A stretch of DNA of 64,000 nt, from contig RSEF01000001.1 in NCBI GenBank assembly GCA_003993805.1, positions 78,139,123 to 78,203,122 on the forward strand. Reading direction: 5' to 3'. Numbering within the stretch: the stretch's first letter is position 1; each line of letters starts with the position of its first letter. Shown here piece by piece: positions 52,290 to 63,512 of the stretch. A program made the translations under genes and the position numbers. Below the pieces are notes generated by a model. The model was given only the letters and a program-made list of their open reading frames with translations. It searched no databases and was not told where the DNA came from. Source of the stretch: Himantopus leucocephalus. Lineage: Eukaryota; Chordata; Aves; Charadriiformes; Recurvirostridae.

Positions 52290-52460
52290 CCTAAAAATAG
52301 GCCCCTGAATGCATAGTTAGGCACCTATATAGATGCTGCTTGATTTTCAGTTGTTCTGATCACCCAGAGCTCCCATTAACTTCAGGAGCAACTGTGGATA
52401 CTCAGCTGTTCTAGAAATCAAGCCACCTTTATTCAAGGGTCTAAATATGGATGTCTGTGC
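52290..52460. repeat. Ancient palindromic amniote repeat
   Basis: The arms CTTGATTTTCAG (52339-52350) and CTAGAAATCAAG (52411-52422) face each other around a CTCCCATTAACTTCAGGAG centre, flanked by GTTAGGCACC on the left and TCTAAATATGGATG on the right. The layout recalls a palindromic repeat common in turtle and crocodilian genomes (GATTTTCAGAGGTGCTGAGC...CTCCCATTGACTTCAATGGG...TAGGTGCCTAAATATGGA). I do not name the family. It sits just downstream of DERA coding sequence, at the distal end of the probable 3' UTR. Confidence 0.55.
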
Positions 52461-53038
52461 CCAAGTTTGGGGCAAAAAATACAAAAAAAAGAGGGTTTTT
52501 TGTTACAGAGACATTTTATAAAAGAAAGTAATAGCCAACTTTCATTTTCTCAGGTTACAATGCTTGAAACTGAATCAACATAACAATTAATAGTGCAACA
52601 CATCTGTAGCAGAAGATTTCGTCTGAGGTGAATGGAAAGCTATTCCAAGATCCGTAGCTCTTAATTAGCACTCTGAAATATTCCATAGATATTTCATATT
52701 CTGCGACTGCAAAGTGTTACCAGGCCACCTAAATCTTTTTCATAGTATTTCAGTGTTGCCATTAATAAGCTTTTCAGCCTGGTCTGAGGAAGACTTTGCA
52801 AGATTAACTTTGCAAATCTGTAAGTATTAACTATTTAACTATTTCAGAATTACCATTTTTTCTGCTTTTGGATCAAGTACAACCAGCAGACTTGAGCATA
52901 TTTTTAAATACTATAAAATATGAAGAAGGGAGAATTAGGCCTTTAATTCTATCATATGCACTTGGTTGTCAGAAGACTTCTGAACGCTGTTTGCTTAAAG
53001 ACCTCTTTTGTAAAAGTAATCCTGAGTTGATTTTGTGT
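52428..53038 (-). other. DERA: Likely 3' UTR of DERA with two candidate poly(A) signals
   Basis: The region follows the DERA stop codon on the minus strand. An ATTAAA hexamer lies at 52947-52942, about 92 bases past the stop, and a canonical AATAAA lies at 52433-52428, about 606 bases past it. Neither has an obvious strong GU-rich element that would settle the choice. The distal AATAAA sits in the flank of an old palindromic repeat (52290-52460). The UTR end is therefore uncertain; both the short and the long form are possible. Confidence 0.45.
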
Positions 53039-53095
53039 CTAAGCCATTGCCAGGTCATGCTGAAGTGCATAAGAGCCAGTCACATGATAGAAAAT
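53039..53095 (-). CDS. DERA: DERA terminal coding exon with stop codon
   Basis: The last 57 coding bases read IFYHVTGSYALQHDLAMA followed by TAG. The exon is preceded on the minus strand by a long pyrimidine tract and a CAG acceptor. It gives 18 residues, the number expected after the Q that ends the previous exon (human residues 301-318). I recall the human tail as IYHHVTGRYAAYHDLPMS. Here the HVTG..YA core is kept, but R becomes S, AY becomes LQ and P becomes A. It is too short for a simple open-frame search and was found by looking for the tail motif. The tyrosine near the C-terminus of human DERA is replaced by glutamine, which may matter because C-terminal residues reach the active site in bacterial DERA. 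Splice signals, phase and length all agree, so this is the normal terminal exon. Confidence 0.93.
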   Translation of the reverse strand: MFYHVTGSYALQHDLAMA

Positions 53096-54852
53096 CTGCA
53101 AGAAAAAAGAAAATTTATGATGGAATTATATATGACTATAAATCTGAAAGTGTCAAGGAAGTAACAAATTAAAAGCATGCCAGATGAAGATGATGGATAT
53201 TTGTTTGTGTATGTGTGTGCGCGTGCATAAAATATGATGTAATATACCTTTATATACTTGTTTATAGGATCTGAACTAAGGGCTCTTGCTGCTTTGCTTG
53301 GAAAAAAAGAGCAAAGACTCTTGTTGCTTTTAACTAAGCTTTCAAAAAGAGCCAGGTAGAAGACAATGCTTTACTCTCACTGTAATCTGATTTTGATGAT
53401 TTCAGTATTATTTTGTGACATTTGAAGTATCCAAAATTGCTTATGCTTTTATATGACTCGTTTCAAACTATTCTTTTAACTGTCCTGTCTTGGGGGTGGG
53501 GGAGTGTTCTCCCCATTTTCTATGTTTGTTTGGGTTTTTTTAAATACCTGTTTGTTTTATTGAATATAATGATTGGGATGTTTCGTCTTACATGTTTTTA
53601 GATGGCACGGTATAGCAGAGTTTTGGTCATGACTGGGGCATTTGTGCAATCCCTGGCAGATAAAAGGATGCCACCCTTAAGAAATCAGAACAAATCGTGT
53701 GATAATCACTGGCTGTGTTGTAGGACTCAACAGCAACGGCAGTGGCAACAAGAAACGTCATGCTGCTTTGTCATAACCTGGGACGTAATTTTAGGTCAAG
53801 AGTGTGGCAGAGGCAGACTGGCAATGAAGCAAGCCAATATTACTCTCATTGCAGGAGTGAGCCAGGGGTTTTCAACAGTCATGAATATTCACCTGACATC
53901 TCTCAGCTGTTCTGTATTTCTTAAGGCATGTCAGTATTTCAGTTGCTAGGAAAGGTGGGAAAGTGAACAGACTGGTGCTTTTTTTCTCCCCCAAATACCC
54001 TACCATCTCATATTCTCCCACCAGCAGCAACGGCACAAGGACCCTCACACTTTTTTTCTTGGTTAAAGCTAACATAACCTCATCTCCTGGGTTTAATGAA
54101 CACGGGAGTTAAGTTCGGCAGCCCTAATGGTTTAGTAGTTCCTATGACACTACACTGTTCTCAACTATGCTGTATCCTTTAGGGTTAATATCCTACGCCA
54201 GTGAGGTAGGTCAGGGGCAGACAGGTCAGAAACCCTTCTTCCCACCGGGAACTACACATTGCCACTGCACCTCATACGCTATTTGTCTGCCAGGAAACAC
54301 AGCAACCAGCCTGCACAGAAATAAAAGCAATTAGAAAAATGAGGCTTTGTAGGAGGCAATTGCTTTTCTTCCCCAGAAAATAATCAATGTGTAAAAACTT
54401 CTCTATCAGCAGTACCATATGTAGGATGAGACGTGACTTTCTCCCCAGCATGGAAATATATTGTGAACAGTTGCGGCACAGTGACACGAAGAGTCTGTGA
54501 GACATTTTGAGGGTCAGCTGAACTAACAGCAGCTAGGCATGCAGGGGAGTGCACTACTGTGCATTTGCAAAAGACTCTATAAAAGTGAGCCTCTTCTCAC
54601 TGCATTGCAAACCTGGCCCAGGCAATTGCCAGCTGCTGGAATATCTGAGTCCCAGATGTCTGCAATAACAGGCCAAATTTAAAGAAATACTGGGCTGGAG
54701 GTGAACCTGTCATTAATAATGAATTAGATGTATGTTCTATTATCTTTTAAACAACACCAAAAAGCATATTCTGCAAAAAAAAACCAGTAAGCCAGCGCAT
54801 TTAGAAAGATTACTTTTTCTCTCCACCAAGCTGAAAACGGTTAACAACTAAC
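53096..54852 (-). other. Last intron of DERA
   Basis: This 1757-bp phase-0 intron has a GTTAGT donor next to 54853 and a CAG acceptor next to 53095 behind a strong pyrimidine tract. A short GT-rich stretch lies near 53205-53230 and a G-rich run (GGGGGTGGGGG) near 53491. The open frames at 53602-53949 and 54272-54505 lack domains and lie inside the intron, so I treat them as chance. Confidence 0.88.
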
Positions 54853-55002
54853 CTGTTTCTCAATGTCTTCCAGCAAACTACTGGCACCCAGGCGAAAGAG
54901 CTCTGGTGTTAGCCATTCCACTCCCAGTTCCTCCTTCACCAGCATAAGCCAAGTAATAGCTTCTTTTGCCGTCCGAATGCCCCCAGCAGGTTTAAATCCA
55001 AC
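54853..55002 (-). CDS. DERA: DERA internal exon carrying the second catalytic lysine
   Basis: This 150-bp exon encodes exactly 50 residues, beginning VGFKPAGGIRTAKEAITWLM and ending with SSLLEDIEKQ. GFKPAGGIR is the hallmark second motif of the DeoC/DERA family; its lysine (Lys254 in human numbering) acts as the proton relay next to the Schiff-base lysine, and the glycines bind the substrate phosphate. The exon starts and ends in phase 0, which agrees with the whole-codon end of the upstream exon and the start of the last exon. The acceptor is AAG rather than the usual CAG or TAG, preceded by a pyrimidine-rich stretch; the donor is GTTAGT. A methionine-started frame extends 33 bases upstream through the acceptor, but that part is intron. 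Length and phase match human residues 251-300. Function is inferred from family identity and is very likely intact. Confidence 0.96.
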
Positions 55003-58000
55003 CTTCATATAGAAGAAAAGAAGTGCAATACACATTTCTATTCATCAGCAACCCTAGAAGAGCAATCAGCATCTGTACACCTGCAGACTCAAAGTGCCTG
55101 TGGTGTATGTAACAACTCTACTCAGTAAGTTATCTGACCGCAAACAGTAGAAGCTCTGGACTACGGCTGACAGCTATCAAGCCTCAGCCATCACTGCAAA
55201 CATCTTCAATGTTTCACTGTAACAACATTTTCATCCCGAGGGACAGCAACTGAGGGAGTAATACTTTTGACCCCAGTGCACTTTCTCAGGAGCTGGGTTT
55301 GAGTGGGGAATAGTTTGCCCACAGCATGTATTAGGCCAAGGGACTGAGGCAGGACCTGGGATATCTGCCTATCACCTACTGCCCATGTCACAACCTAATT
55401 CCAAATACACAACAACAAATTTACATGCAACAGCATAACACCAAAGATGCTGAAATAAAGCACGTGAGGCATCTGACCCATGTGGAGAGCAGTGAGAGAT
55501 GGTTGTGCTTTATAAAAAGCCTGTGCACCACAGTTATACGTGATTGGGCTGTACCTTCAAATCTACCAGAGTTTAATTTTCACTAAAATTTTCCAAATGG
55601 GAATTAAATTAGGTCTGTCTTTACCAAAAATTGAAATTTTTGAGCTTCACAGGAACTGCAAAACTTCTCTCCCAACACACGCTGGATATACTATCATTAA
55701 CGTGACATGAGATACATGCCATATTTGGTCAGGTGAACTGCCATGTATGTAGAGGTACATATGCCAAAACCCCCCTATCTTCGAGGTAAAGCATGTCTTG
55801 AATCCCATGATCAACCTGCTGGGCAGAGCCAGCACTGAGGTGACTTGGCACGCACCCCTAATGCCAGTCTTTTGGTTATGTGCCATTTAAACACGTCTCA
55901 TTCTGAGACAGACCTTCTGACATGCAGCTATCAAATCCCTCGACAAAAATTTTGTCACCTGCATTAGCCAAATATTGGCCTGCAGGAGCTTATCAAACCC
56001 TTGAAAACCAAGGGAGAATTAGGAAAAAGAGTTTCTGCATAAAAAAAAAAAAATTAAATCTGAACAATCTGCACAGTAGCACACAGTGATTCTTTGTACA
56101 TTTCCCTCTGCCATAAACCTTTACCCTGGGTACTCCTTCCCATCAGCCTCCTTCTGCAAGAATTATTGTTCTGATTTCTGTATATATGTTCCTGAAACCT
56201 CACTGCATTGAGAATTTCTTTGCACCTTATGAATATAATAGTGGAATCAAAAAGTATCTGTTTTTAAGTGTGTTTGATTTTTTTTTTAATAGTGATTTCA
56301 GGACAAACACACACAGAATAAATCCTTCTCTCACATTGAAGCACTATGATAATAGCATATTTTCCATAAGATTATAAAGAACAATAACAGGAAAAGCTTG
56401 ATAAATTGTGTTTTTGTGGATGGATAGATGGAGGGATGGATGGATGGATGGATGGATGGATGGATGGATGGATGGATGGATGGATGCGTGAGTATATGCA
56501 TACATCTGTTAACACTAGATTTCCAAAAGGAATTTAAACCACAGCAATGGGAAAATCATCTTCTAGACAATAAATTAAAATAGTGGGAATGTGTTTTCCC
56601 TCAGGAAGAGAAATTCTAATGAAATTCAAATTCAGATTTCTTCCTGGAAATATTACAGCTCTTTGAGATAATCTGCAGCAAAAACAAGTAAAATAGAGTT
56701 AATAAAAGAATTAAAAACACCATACAGAATTCCTTCCCCTTTTAGCAAATTCTGAAAGCTCTTTTCTTTGCAAAAAAGCTGACAAAGACAAGCCTGTCCT
56801 CTCCTCCATTTACCAGCTTTCCAAACGGCACATCTGACTGCCATAAAAACGCAAAAAGGAAGGGGGGTTGGAATTTAATTCAAGAGCAGTACAAAGTCCA
56901 GCTACCACTTTCCTGCTGTTTCATAGCATTTCATTATTTTGCTTAATAAGTTCATCTCCTCAAGAATTTTCTCTTCACCTTATATTATTAAAAGTAATAA
57001 GTTTTTCTGGATTGGGGGTTTTCCCAACAGAAAAACCAATTTATGTATGTCCTTCAATAATGACAGGAAAAGATTATTTCCCATTATATTGCACACTTTT
57101 CATATCACCACGACAGCTTATCATTCAATAAATGTTACTCTGCAACTTGTTCCTTTCCTCGAACAAGTTTAATTTCTGTATTAACCTGTTTTTCCCAGCC
57201 AACGCCTTGCTAGAAAGCATCCCTACAGCAGCAAAATTAGTTTGTTAGAGAAACCATTTAGAAATCTCTTGTCACTGATAATATTGTCTTCAGTTAATAA
57301 AAGCACATAAAGTCAGTTTACATCTAATTCACTGACACACACATGCACACAGACATAAGCACTCATTCTTAATAACACATTTTATACCATGAATGCATCC
57401 TTTTAAAGCAAAAGGTGAATTTAACATTTATATCCAATTATAGGTACAAAGCTGTGTTAATGCAGCAGAGCCCAATCTCTGGCACACAGCTCATGTAAGC
57501 AGCGCTGGTGCTGAGGTGAGTCACGCGGCCCCAGGGATCTGCCTTGGGTTGGCAGCAGTGATGATGCTCCCGCAGAAGGAAGACTATCGGAGCTGCTCAA
57601 GTTGTTGAGTGGCAGAGAGAGATGCAGGCTGGGGAAGGGAGGAGTGAGGACAGCTCAGGGATCCACTCTGGCCTCATCTAGATGACTACAGAGAGCAGAT
57701 GGACACACGTCTATCCTGCTGTCATGTGCTCCTCAAGCTCCAACAGCCCCTGAAGCTATCTCAGCCCCTATCCCACTGGCTCATCTCATGTCCTAACACC
57801 ATACCTTGAAAGGCCACCTGCAGAAGGGACAGAAGGGTGAGCTGGAGAGGATGAAAGGGTGACCTAGAAATGGGGAGAAGGTCGTAGCTAGAGATATGGT
57901 TTCCTTCCCTGAGGCTGCAGGTGAGGACAAAGCCCACTGCTGAACACCGGCACCAGATCTAACCAGCAGCCCCCACTTGCCTGTGGATAAAAGAGGTGGC

Positions 58001-58722
58001 CTAAGCCTTCCTGGATAACCTCCTCCCTTCTCACTGCTTCAGCGCAAGGATGGATGTACAGATAGTTCATCACTGGCTCTGCTGTACGCTCCCACCTGCT
58101 CCTTGCCTCCACTGACCTCACTTGATGGTGACCTGACGTACCAGGACACAATGTTCTTCCAGCCCCTGTCCCTCCCTCCATCTCAAACAACAGGATCCAA
58201 CTGGATCTGCCTTCTTGCCCCCTTGGAAAGCCCCTCTGGCAATGGAGGAAAGAGCAGAATTTATCCCTTGGGTTGCCAGAATGAAGTCAGAAAATACAGT
58301 TGTGTACACTGGACAGACTCTCGATGGCTCCACGGAGGTTTATGGGAGTATGCCAATCACTGTCAGCTTGAGATCTGCCCTGTTATTAATAGAGATGACC
58401 ATTTAAATACCTTAAAAGGTGAAACAAAACCCAAATCTAAATGCAGCAGGGAATGCATCAAAATTGCATGAGCTTTTAGGGAATTAAGTGACAGTTATTC
58501 AAGGAAGCAAAGCCAAAAGTGCTTTCTTTTTTTTACTAAAGTATACAAATATTAGCAAATCAAATTAGGAATACAATAGAGAAGTCCCATTACCTATTGC
58601 TCATATAGCCACGGAAGCTAATGTATGTGGATTTGTATGTTCTGCATTTCGAGACTATTACAGTCTTATTTCCTTCTGAGTGAGTCTATTTGGTTAATTT
58701 TTATGAAGGTAGTGATAATTAC
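55003..58722 (-). other. DERA intron between the two catalytic-lysine exons
   Basis: This 3720-bp phase-0 intron runs from a GTAAT donor to an AAG acceptor. It holds a TGGA tetranucleotide array at 56417-56486, an A run near 56041 and a GC-richer block near 57460-58160. The open frames there (58103-58471 on plus, 57888-58190 on minus) overlap on opposite strands and show no recognisable domain. Confidence 0.88.
56417..56486. repeat. TGGA tetranucleotide microsatellite
   Basis: About 70 bp of TGGA repeats in a DERA intron. The left end is imperfect (TAGA and GGGA variants) and the right part is roughly ten perfect units. It is likely polymorphic in length. Confidence 0.97.
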
Positions 58723-58835
58723 CTTGTTGCCAGTTTGCCAGTAGAATTCTCTAATGGCTCGCATCATGACTATTCCGACTGGAAAGGTCGCGTTTTCCAC
58801 CTCCTTTCCTGTAGACGTCTTTATAAAATCAGAAC
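58723..58835 (-). CDS. DERA: DERA internal exon carrying the Schiff-base lysine (partial gene)
   Basis: This 113-bp exon encodes 37 residues of deoxyribose-phosphate aldolase, the cytosolic class I aldolase that splits 2-deoxyribose 5-phosphate into glyceraldehyde 3-phosphate and acetaldehyde. The read-through is SDFIKTSTGKEVENATFPVG, then IVMMRAIREFYWQTGNK. The FIKTSTGK motif holds the lysine that forms the Schiff base (Lys218 in the human numbering I recall). On the minus strand the exon is preceded by a CAG acceptor and followed by a GTAAT donor. It starts with two bases completing a glycine codon (G|GT) and ends on a whole codon. Compared from memory with human DERA, most residues match and the length fits human residues 214-250 exactly. 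The preceding exon is not visible to the right in this window. Assignment is firm; only the exact boundary bases are inferred from splice signals. Confidence 0.96.
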
Positions 58836-59909
58836 CTGAAAGGAAGCAAAGAGTTTTATGGCAGTTTTAGAACAAGAGCCATTCTGTGCGTACAGACTTC
58901 ACACCCTCCAAAGATGTCCTCATGCTTCACAGCAATTAGAAGCGTTCCTTTACACGTACGTCCCAGTGGTGTCACTGCTAACCTTGCTCTGGTTGAGGCT
59001 AGAGCAGGAGGATGATACCCACCTGGTTTCAGAGCAAGACAGGCATCCCTGCGGCTAAATGAACATCCCAGCTCTTAATTCTTTGCTCTAGCTATCAGAC
59101 TAACAATCTCTTCAGGACAGTCCAATATAATATATGTTCCTGTATGGACACTCAATATATGTGTGTATATACATTAATAGGAATGTGTCTGACTAACTAC
59201 AACAATGGAAATTATTTCCTCAGAAAAACTTTGCATATAAATCAACATTTTAGTATTTCCACAAGGATCTTTCTGAATAGAAACAATTTTCACCATTTTT
59301 TTTAATTTAACTTTGCATCTAATATTTAGTCTCACATTTGACAGTCTAGTATTGTATCTCCTGCAGCTATTTAAAGTGCAAGGAAAGAAATCCCACGTGT
59401 ATTTATGAAACCAGCTGTGTAATACTGTAAACAGGGAAAAACACCCTTCTTATGCATTTTGTAATTGTAATACTGCAAATTACTATACTTAAAGCCATGG
59501 CCTGATATAAAGCAGTAACAAGATCAAAACATCTGCATTATTTAAAGAAGGAGAGCTAGCTTTGGCTTATTTTTTTGTGGTTTCTCACTTGTGAACAATA
59601 TTCTCCACTGCCTGTCCTGAATGCTTGTGTAGTGTTCTCGTGCGTTTTTGCTGTTCTGGGTCGGCTTAAAACAAATCCTGCAGCACAATACAACAAAAAG
59701 CTAAGAAACTAACAAAAACATTTGCCTTGCAGTGTATGAACCTGCATTGACACAATACAATTACAAAACTTCTTTAATTGCATTAGGGCGCACTTCATCC
59801 CTGGGAACCTACTTCTTAGAAAAGGTGTACTGTGGGATCATTAATTATCAAAAGTAATCGGGAGAAGAAGAGGGATAATTCAAACATCGTGTAGTAGTGC
59901 ATCATCCAC

Positions 59910-59966
59910 TTAAGTCAATTGGAACTGCATCTGCTTCCACTTCAAATTTGGCTTAGGGTCCATTTT
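59910..59966. repeat. Possible ancient repeat fragment in DERA intron
   Basis: CACTTAAGTCAATTGGAACT, then GCATCTGCTTCCACTTCAAA and TTTGGCTTAGG recalls the CATTGACTTCAGTGGAGCTG...GAATTTGGCCC pattern seen in reptile genomes. Low-confidence relic. Confidence 0.3.
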
Positions 59967-62429
59967 GTCGCTTATTTGAATGATGACGCCTCTACAACAT
60001 CCCCTAGAGTAAGCAAGGGAAGTTTCACAACTGCCTCAAACTACAGAGTTGCCCAGACTACACTTTGACCGTGTGCTGCGGCACACTCCAGAGGCTTCCT
60101 AACGAAGGCTGGCAGGCGGCTAGGTCTCAGCCTGATAGGAAGTTAAGACAAAGCCTGGCATGTTTCTGCGTCCTGTGATTTAAACATAATCTAATGGTAT
60201 GGCTAACATTGTGTCTTGTAAGACCACGGTTTTCTCCGTAGGCTTCCCGTCTGGGCACTCACTCAGCCCATTGGTGATTAAATTGCACCTTCCTACGACA
60301 ATTCCCATTCTAAAGAGAAACAGTTATTTGTGAAAAAAAGTTCTAACTCCAGAGAAAGTGCAACGAGCAAAAGAGGCAATTAATATTTGATTAAGCTTTG
60401 CAAAGAACGGAGGACATATGAGAGACAATTGAGCTACACATTTCAGAGCTAATCCCTTCCAGAGAGACACTATGGACATCTGATAGTCACATTAAAACAA
60501 GTAACAGTGGAAGTGAAACTTCAACATTGCCAAATTATATTTTTAATTTCCCTTTCGAAATGTAGCACTTAAAGTCCTTCAGCACAATACTTTTCATTTT
60601 TTCTAGTATAAGGTAAGTCAAAGCTTTTATAAGTCTTATAATTACAAGTCTCTATGGTACAGTTTCATTAAAAACTTTCATTAAACAACAGCTGCCCTTG
60701 TATATGGTCTTCTAATCAATTTGGTCAAACAGAATGACTTCTAATCAGCTGTTGATAAAAATAGAAGATGAAATTTTAATTCTAATAGATTAACCACAAA
60801 CTCAAGATAGTCTTCAAAATCCATCTAGCTCTATTCTCCAGTGGATTTAACGACTATTCAGCAACTCATTACTAAATAGAACAAGATGAACATTTTCCAG
60901 TTCATTAAAGAAATGTACTATGTATTTTTGCATTGTCCTCATGATTCGTTACAGGGAGTCTTAATTACAAGATAATGGATAATGGTTATTAAATGCAGAC
61001 TCCAGTAATGAAGCTCTATTCATTTGCGAGCCTCAGAGACTGCAAAGAGGGGAAAATAAAATTACTAGCTTCAAAAGATTAACGGATCAAATTATTATTC
61101 AATTTTGAAAATCTCATTCAGACTTCATAGAAACAAGAAGAGATTAAAAACTAGTATTAGTACAAAAGTAGTGCATTTATATATTTATTTTTAAATAATA
61201 TCTTAAGGCTATTACCAGAATAATCAGCTTTAGATGTGATTATTAGACAAACATACAGCCAATTTAGTAGCATCCTCTAACAATGAAAACAATACATTTT
61301 TATTTCCTGAACAAATTCTATTTATGACACAAGAGCCTGCAAGCAGGATTGCATGCAGCCTCTCGCAGAAGACAGAAGATGCACACTAGCAGAAAGCACC
61401 ACAATGGAAGGTGCTATTAACGTTTAGATTTCAGGAATGAAAAGGGGGATTTAAAAATCAACCACTGCCGTAAAAAGCACCTCATTAAGTAGACTTTATG
61501 CCAACCTTGTAATAATAAGGCAGTATCACCAAGTCTATTTCTTATTCAAGTTTTCAAAGACAAGTCTAAGAAATGAAGTTCAGCAGCAGTTTCATCTGGA
61601 AATTTAAGTAATGATTTAGAAATGAGATTTGTCACCCATCATCCCATCTTGTTTTGAGTGCATACACTTGAAAAATCAAGGCTAATGTTAAAACACACCT
61701 TGGGTGGCTTTCCTCTTCCTCAGCGTAGGTCACATGATTCAATGAAACATTAAATCAAAGACTTAAAAAAAGTAGTTCTTCAGGGTAGATTTCTAGGCCC
61801 AGTGAGCCTCAAAAAGGCCACACTTTCTACTCCTTTCCAATGCGTAACCACAAGAGTACGTTGCCTTTCCAGGCAGCCAGTCATGTAAGACTCATTGAAT
61901 CAGTAAAGAGTGGAGACATCAAAGCCTTGTTGAAACTCAGCAGCGTTAGATGCCTGTTTCAGGTGGGCTTGCTGCCAGCCTAGTAACCCACCTGCGCGTG
62001 ACATACTACAGCATCACAGCCTGGCAAGCACAAAATGCATCGGCTTACTTTAACCAGAGACGGAAATCTGAATAAACGTTAAGAAATGTGAACAGTGCCA
62101 CAGCCTCTGTCAGACTGGCTCTCTCTGGTCGGGAGCAACGGAGCTCTCAGCACTGTTGGGAGCCAGACCACTTGGGCTGCAGTCATGCGTCTTGTGAAAT
62201 CAGGAAGAATATTTTAAGGTATTAAATCCCCTCTTCCCTTGTGCTCTCACCCCCTATACACACACGACCCTCAGTCACTGCACTCCAAAGACTACTCAAA
62301 GTAAGTCAGCTGAATGTGCACACGCTAAAAAGAAAATTAGTCTTCATAGCGTGTTGCCTGAGTCCATGCGTAGAGGTCAAGGTAAAGACCATTACATTAT
62401 TTCTATTCTAGATACTCACCCGCCCTTAT

Positions 62430-62575
62430 TTATGGTGGCACCTGAGCAGACGTGTAGAGCTGAGGTATACATCAGCTGAGGGACTCGCCCAAGGGCTCTC
62501 AGCAAGCATTTCGCAGGGCAGGGATTGAACGCCCTGGTCTTCCGAAGGCCAGAAGAGCTGCCATGACTGGCCTGC
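62430..62575 (-). mobile_element. MIR-like fragment, antisense, in DERA intron
   Basis: GAGGGACTCGCCCAAGGGCT, then GCAGGGCAGGGATTGAACGC and CCTGGTCTTCCG matches the reverse-complement MIR order (GTGACTTGCCCAAGGTCACACAG, GCAGAGCAGGGATTTGAACC, CAGGTCTCC). The 88-residue minus-strand open frame across it is a chance frame. Confidence 0.55.
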
Positions 62576-63412
62576 CCTACTGCTATCCCCTACATCATCT
62601 CGAAATGCTACAAAGCTTCCCAGTCCACGTAACACTGAACCAGAGCATGAGAACTGGAGAATCTTATTTAGGTGACAGCATCCAGGAAACACACTCTGGT
62701 TCCGTAATTAAGCAATAAGGAATAATAAGTAGTATAGCAATCGTGGAGCAATCACAACCTTTTGGTTGTGAAGTGCTTCAAATGCCCTTGGGGAATGATT
62801 ATCTCCTGATAACTACAGACTTTGTGTTGTTGCCTTACTCTTAATAAAGAACAAAGATGCGTCTGGCAGTTTTAAACAATAGCTTAGAGAGAGATGCTTG
62901 CAGAGGGACAATTATGCCATGCTACTTTGTAAGTAGTTGCAACGAGCACAAATATATCTTGGTTGCTGCAGCTCAGCTATAACAATATGCGACGACATAG
63001 GGTGAACACATACCCTTCCAAGACTTCTAGGACTGGTGGCAAAAAGAGGCATGCCGCTGAGGGGACCTGCAAAAGCACCTGCTGTTTGTGCCGACAAGGT
63101 AGCAATGATAAAATAGTACATTATCAAATGTGCATAAAGTCCCATTAGCAAGTCATCTTTCTATTTTATGAGTGCCTAAAATGAAGGCCTGAAGATTCAC
63201 ACACAATTAGCCTGACTAGGGGTGACCAGGTTATCAACGCTCTGAAAATAAGAGGTAGAGCAAGATATAAAAGGCTAATGTAGTAGCTAATTCTTGTCAG
63301 TTGAGTCATTGTAATTGTCCACTTACACATCCTTATCCTTATCCAATGGCAAGATAAAATACATTCCCCGCTAACTTAACTTTGCTGTTGAGGAGAAGAA
63401 GAGAATACAAAG

Positions 63413-63512
63413 NNNNNNNNNNNNNNNNNNNNNNNNNNNNNNNNNNNNNNNNNNNNNNNNNNNNNNNNNNNNNNNNNNNNNNNNNNNNNNNNNNNNNNNN
63501 NNNNNNNNNNNN
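63413..63512. other. Assembly gap of exactly 100 N
   Basis: A run of 100 N, the conventional filler for a gap of unknown size. Methionine-started frames that read through it are meaningless. The flanks are ordinary intronic DNA. Confidence 0.99.

Noticed and set aside
54841..55035. Methionine start for a 64-residue protein at 55035
   Set aside because: The first 11 codons are intron upstream of the splice acceptor of a DERA exon, and the last residues run past its donor.
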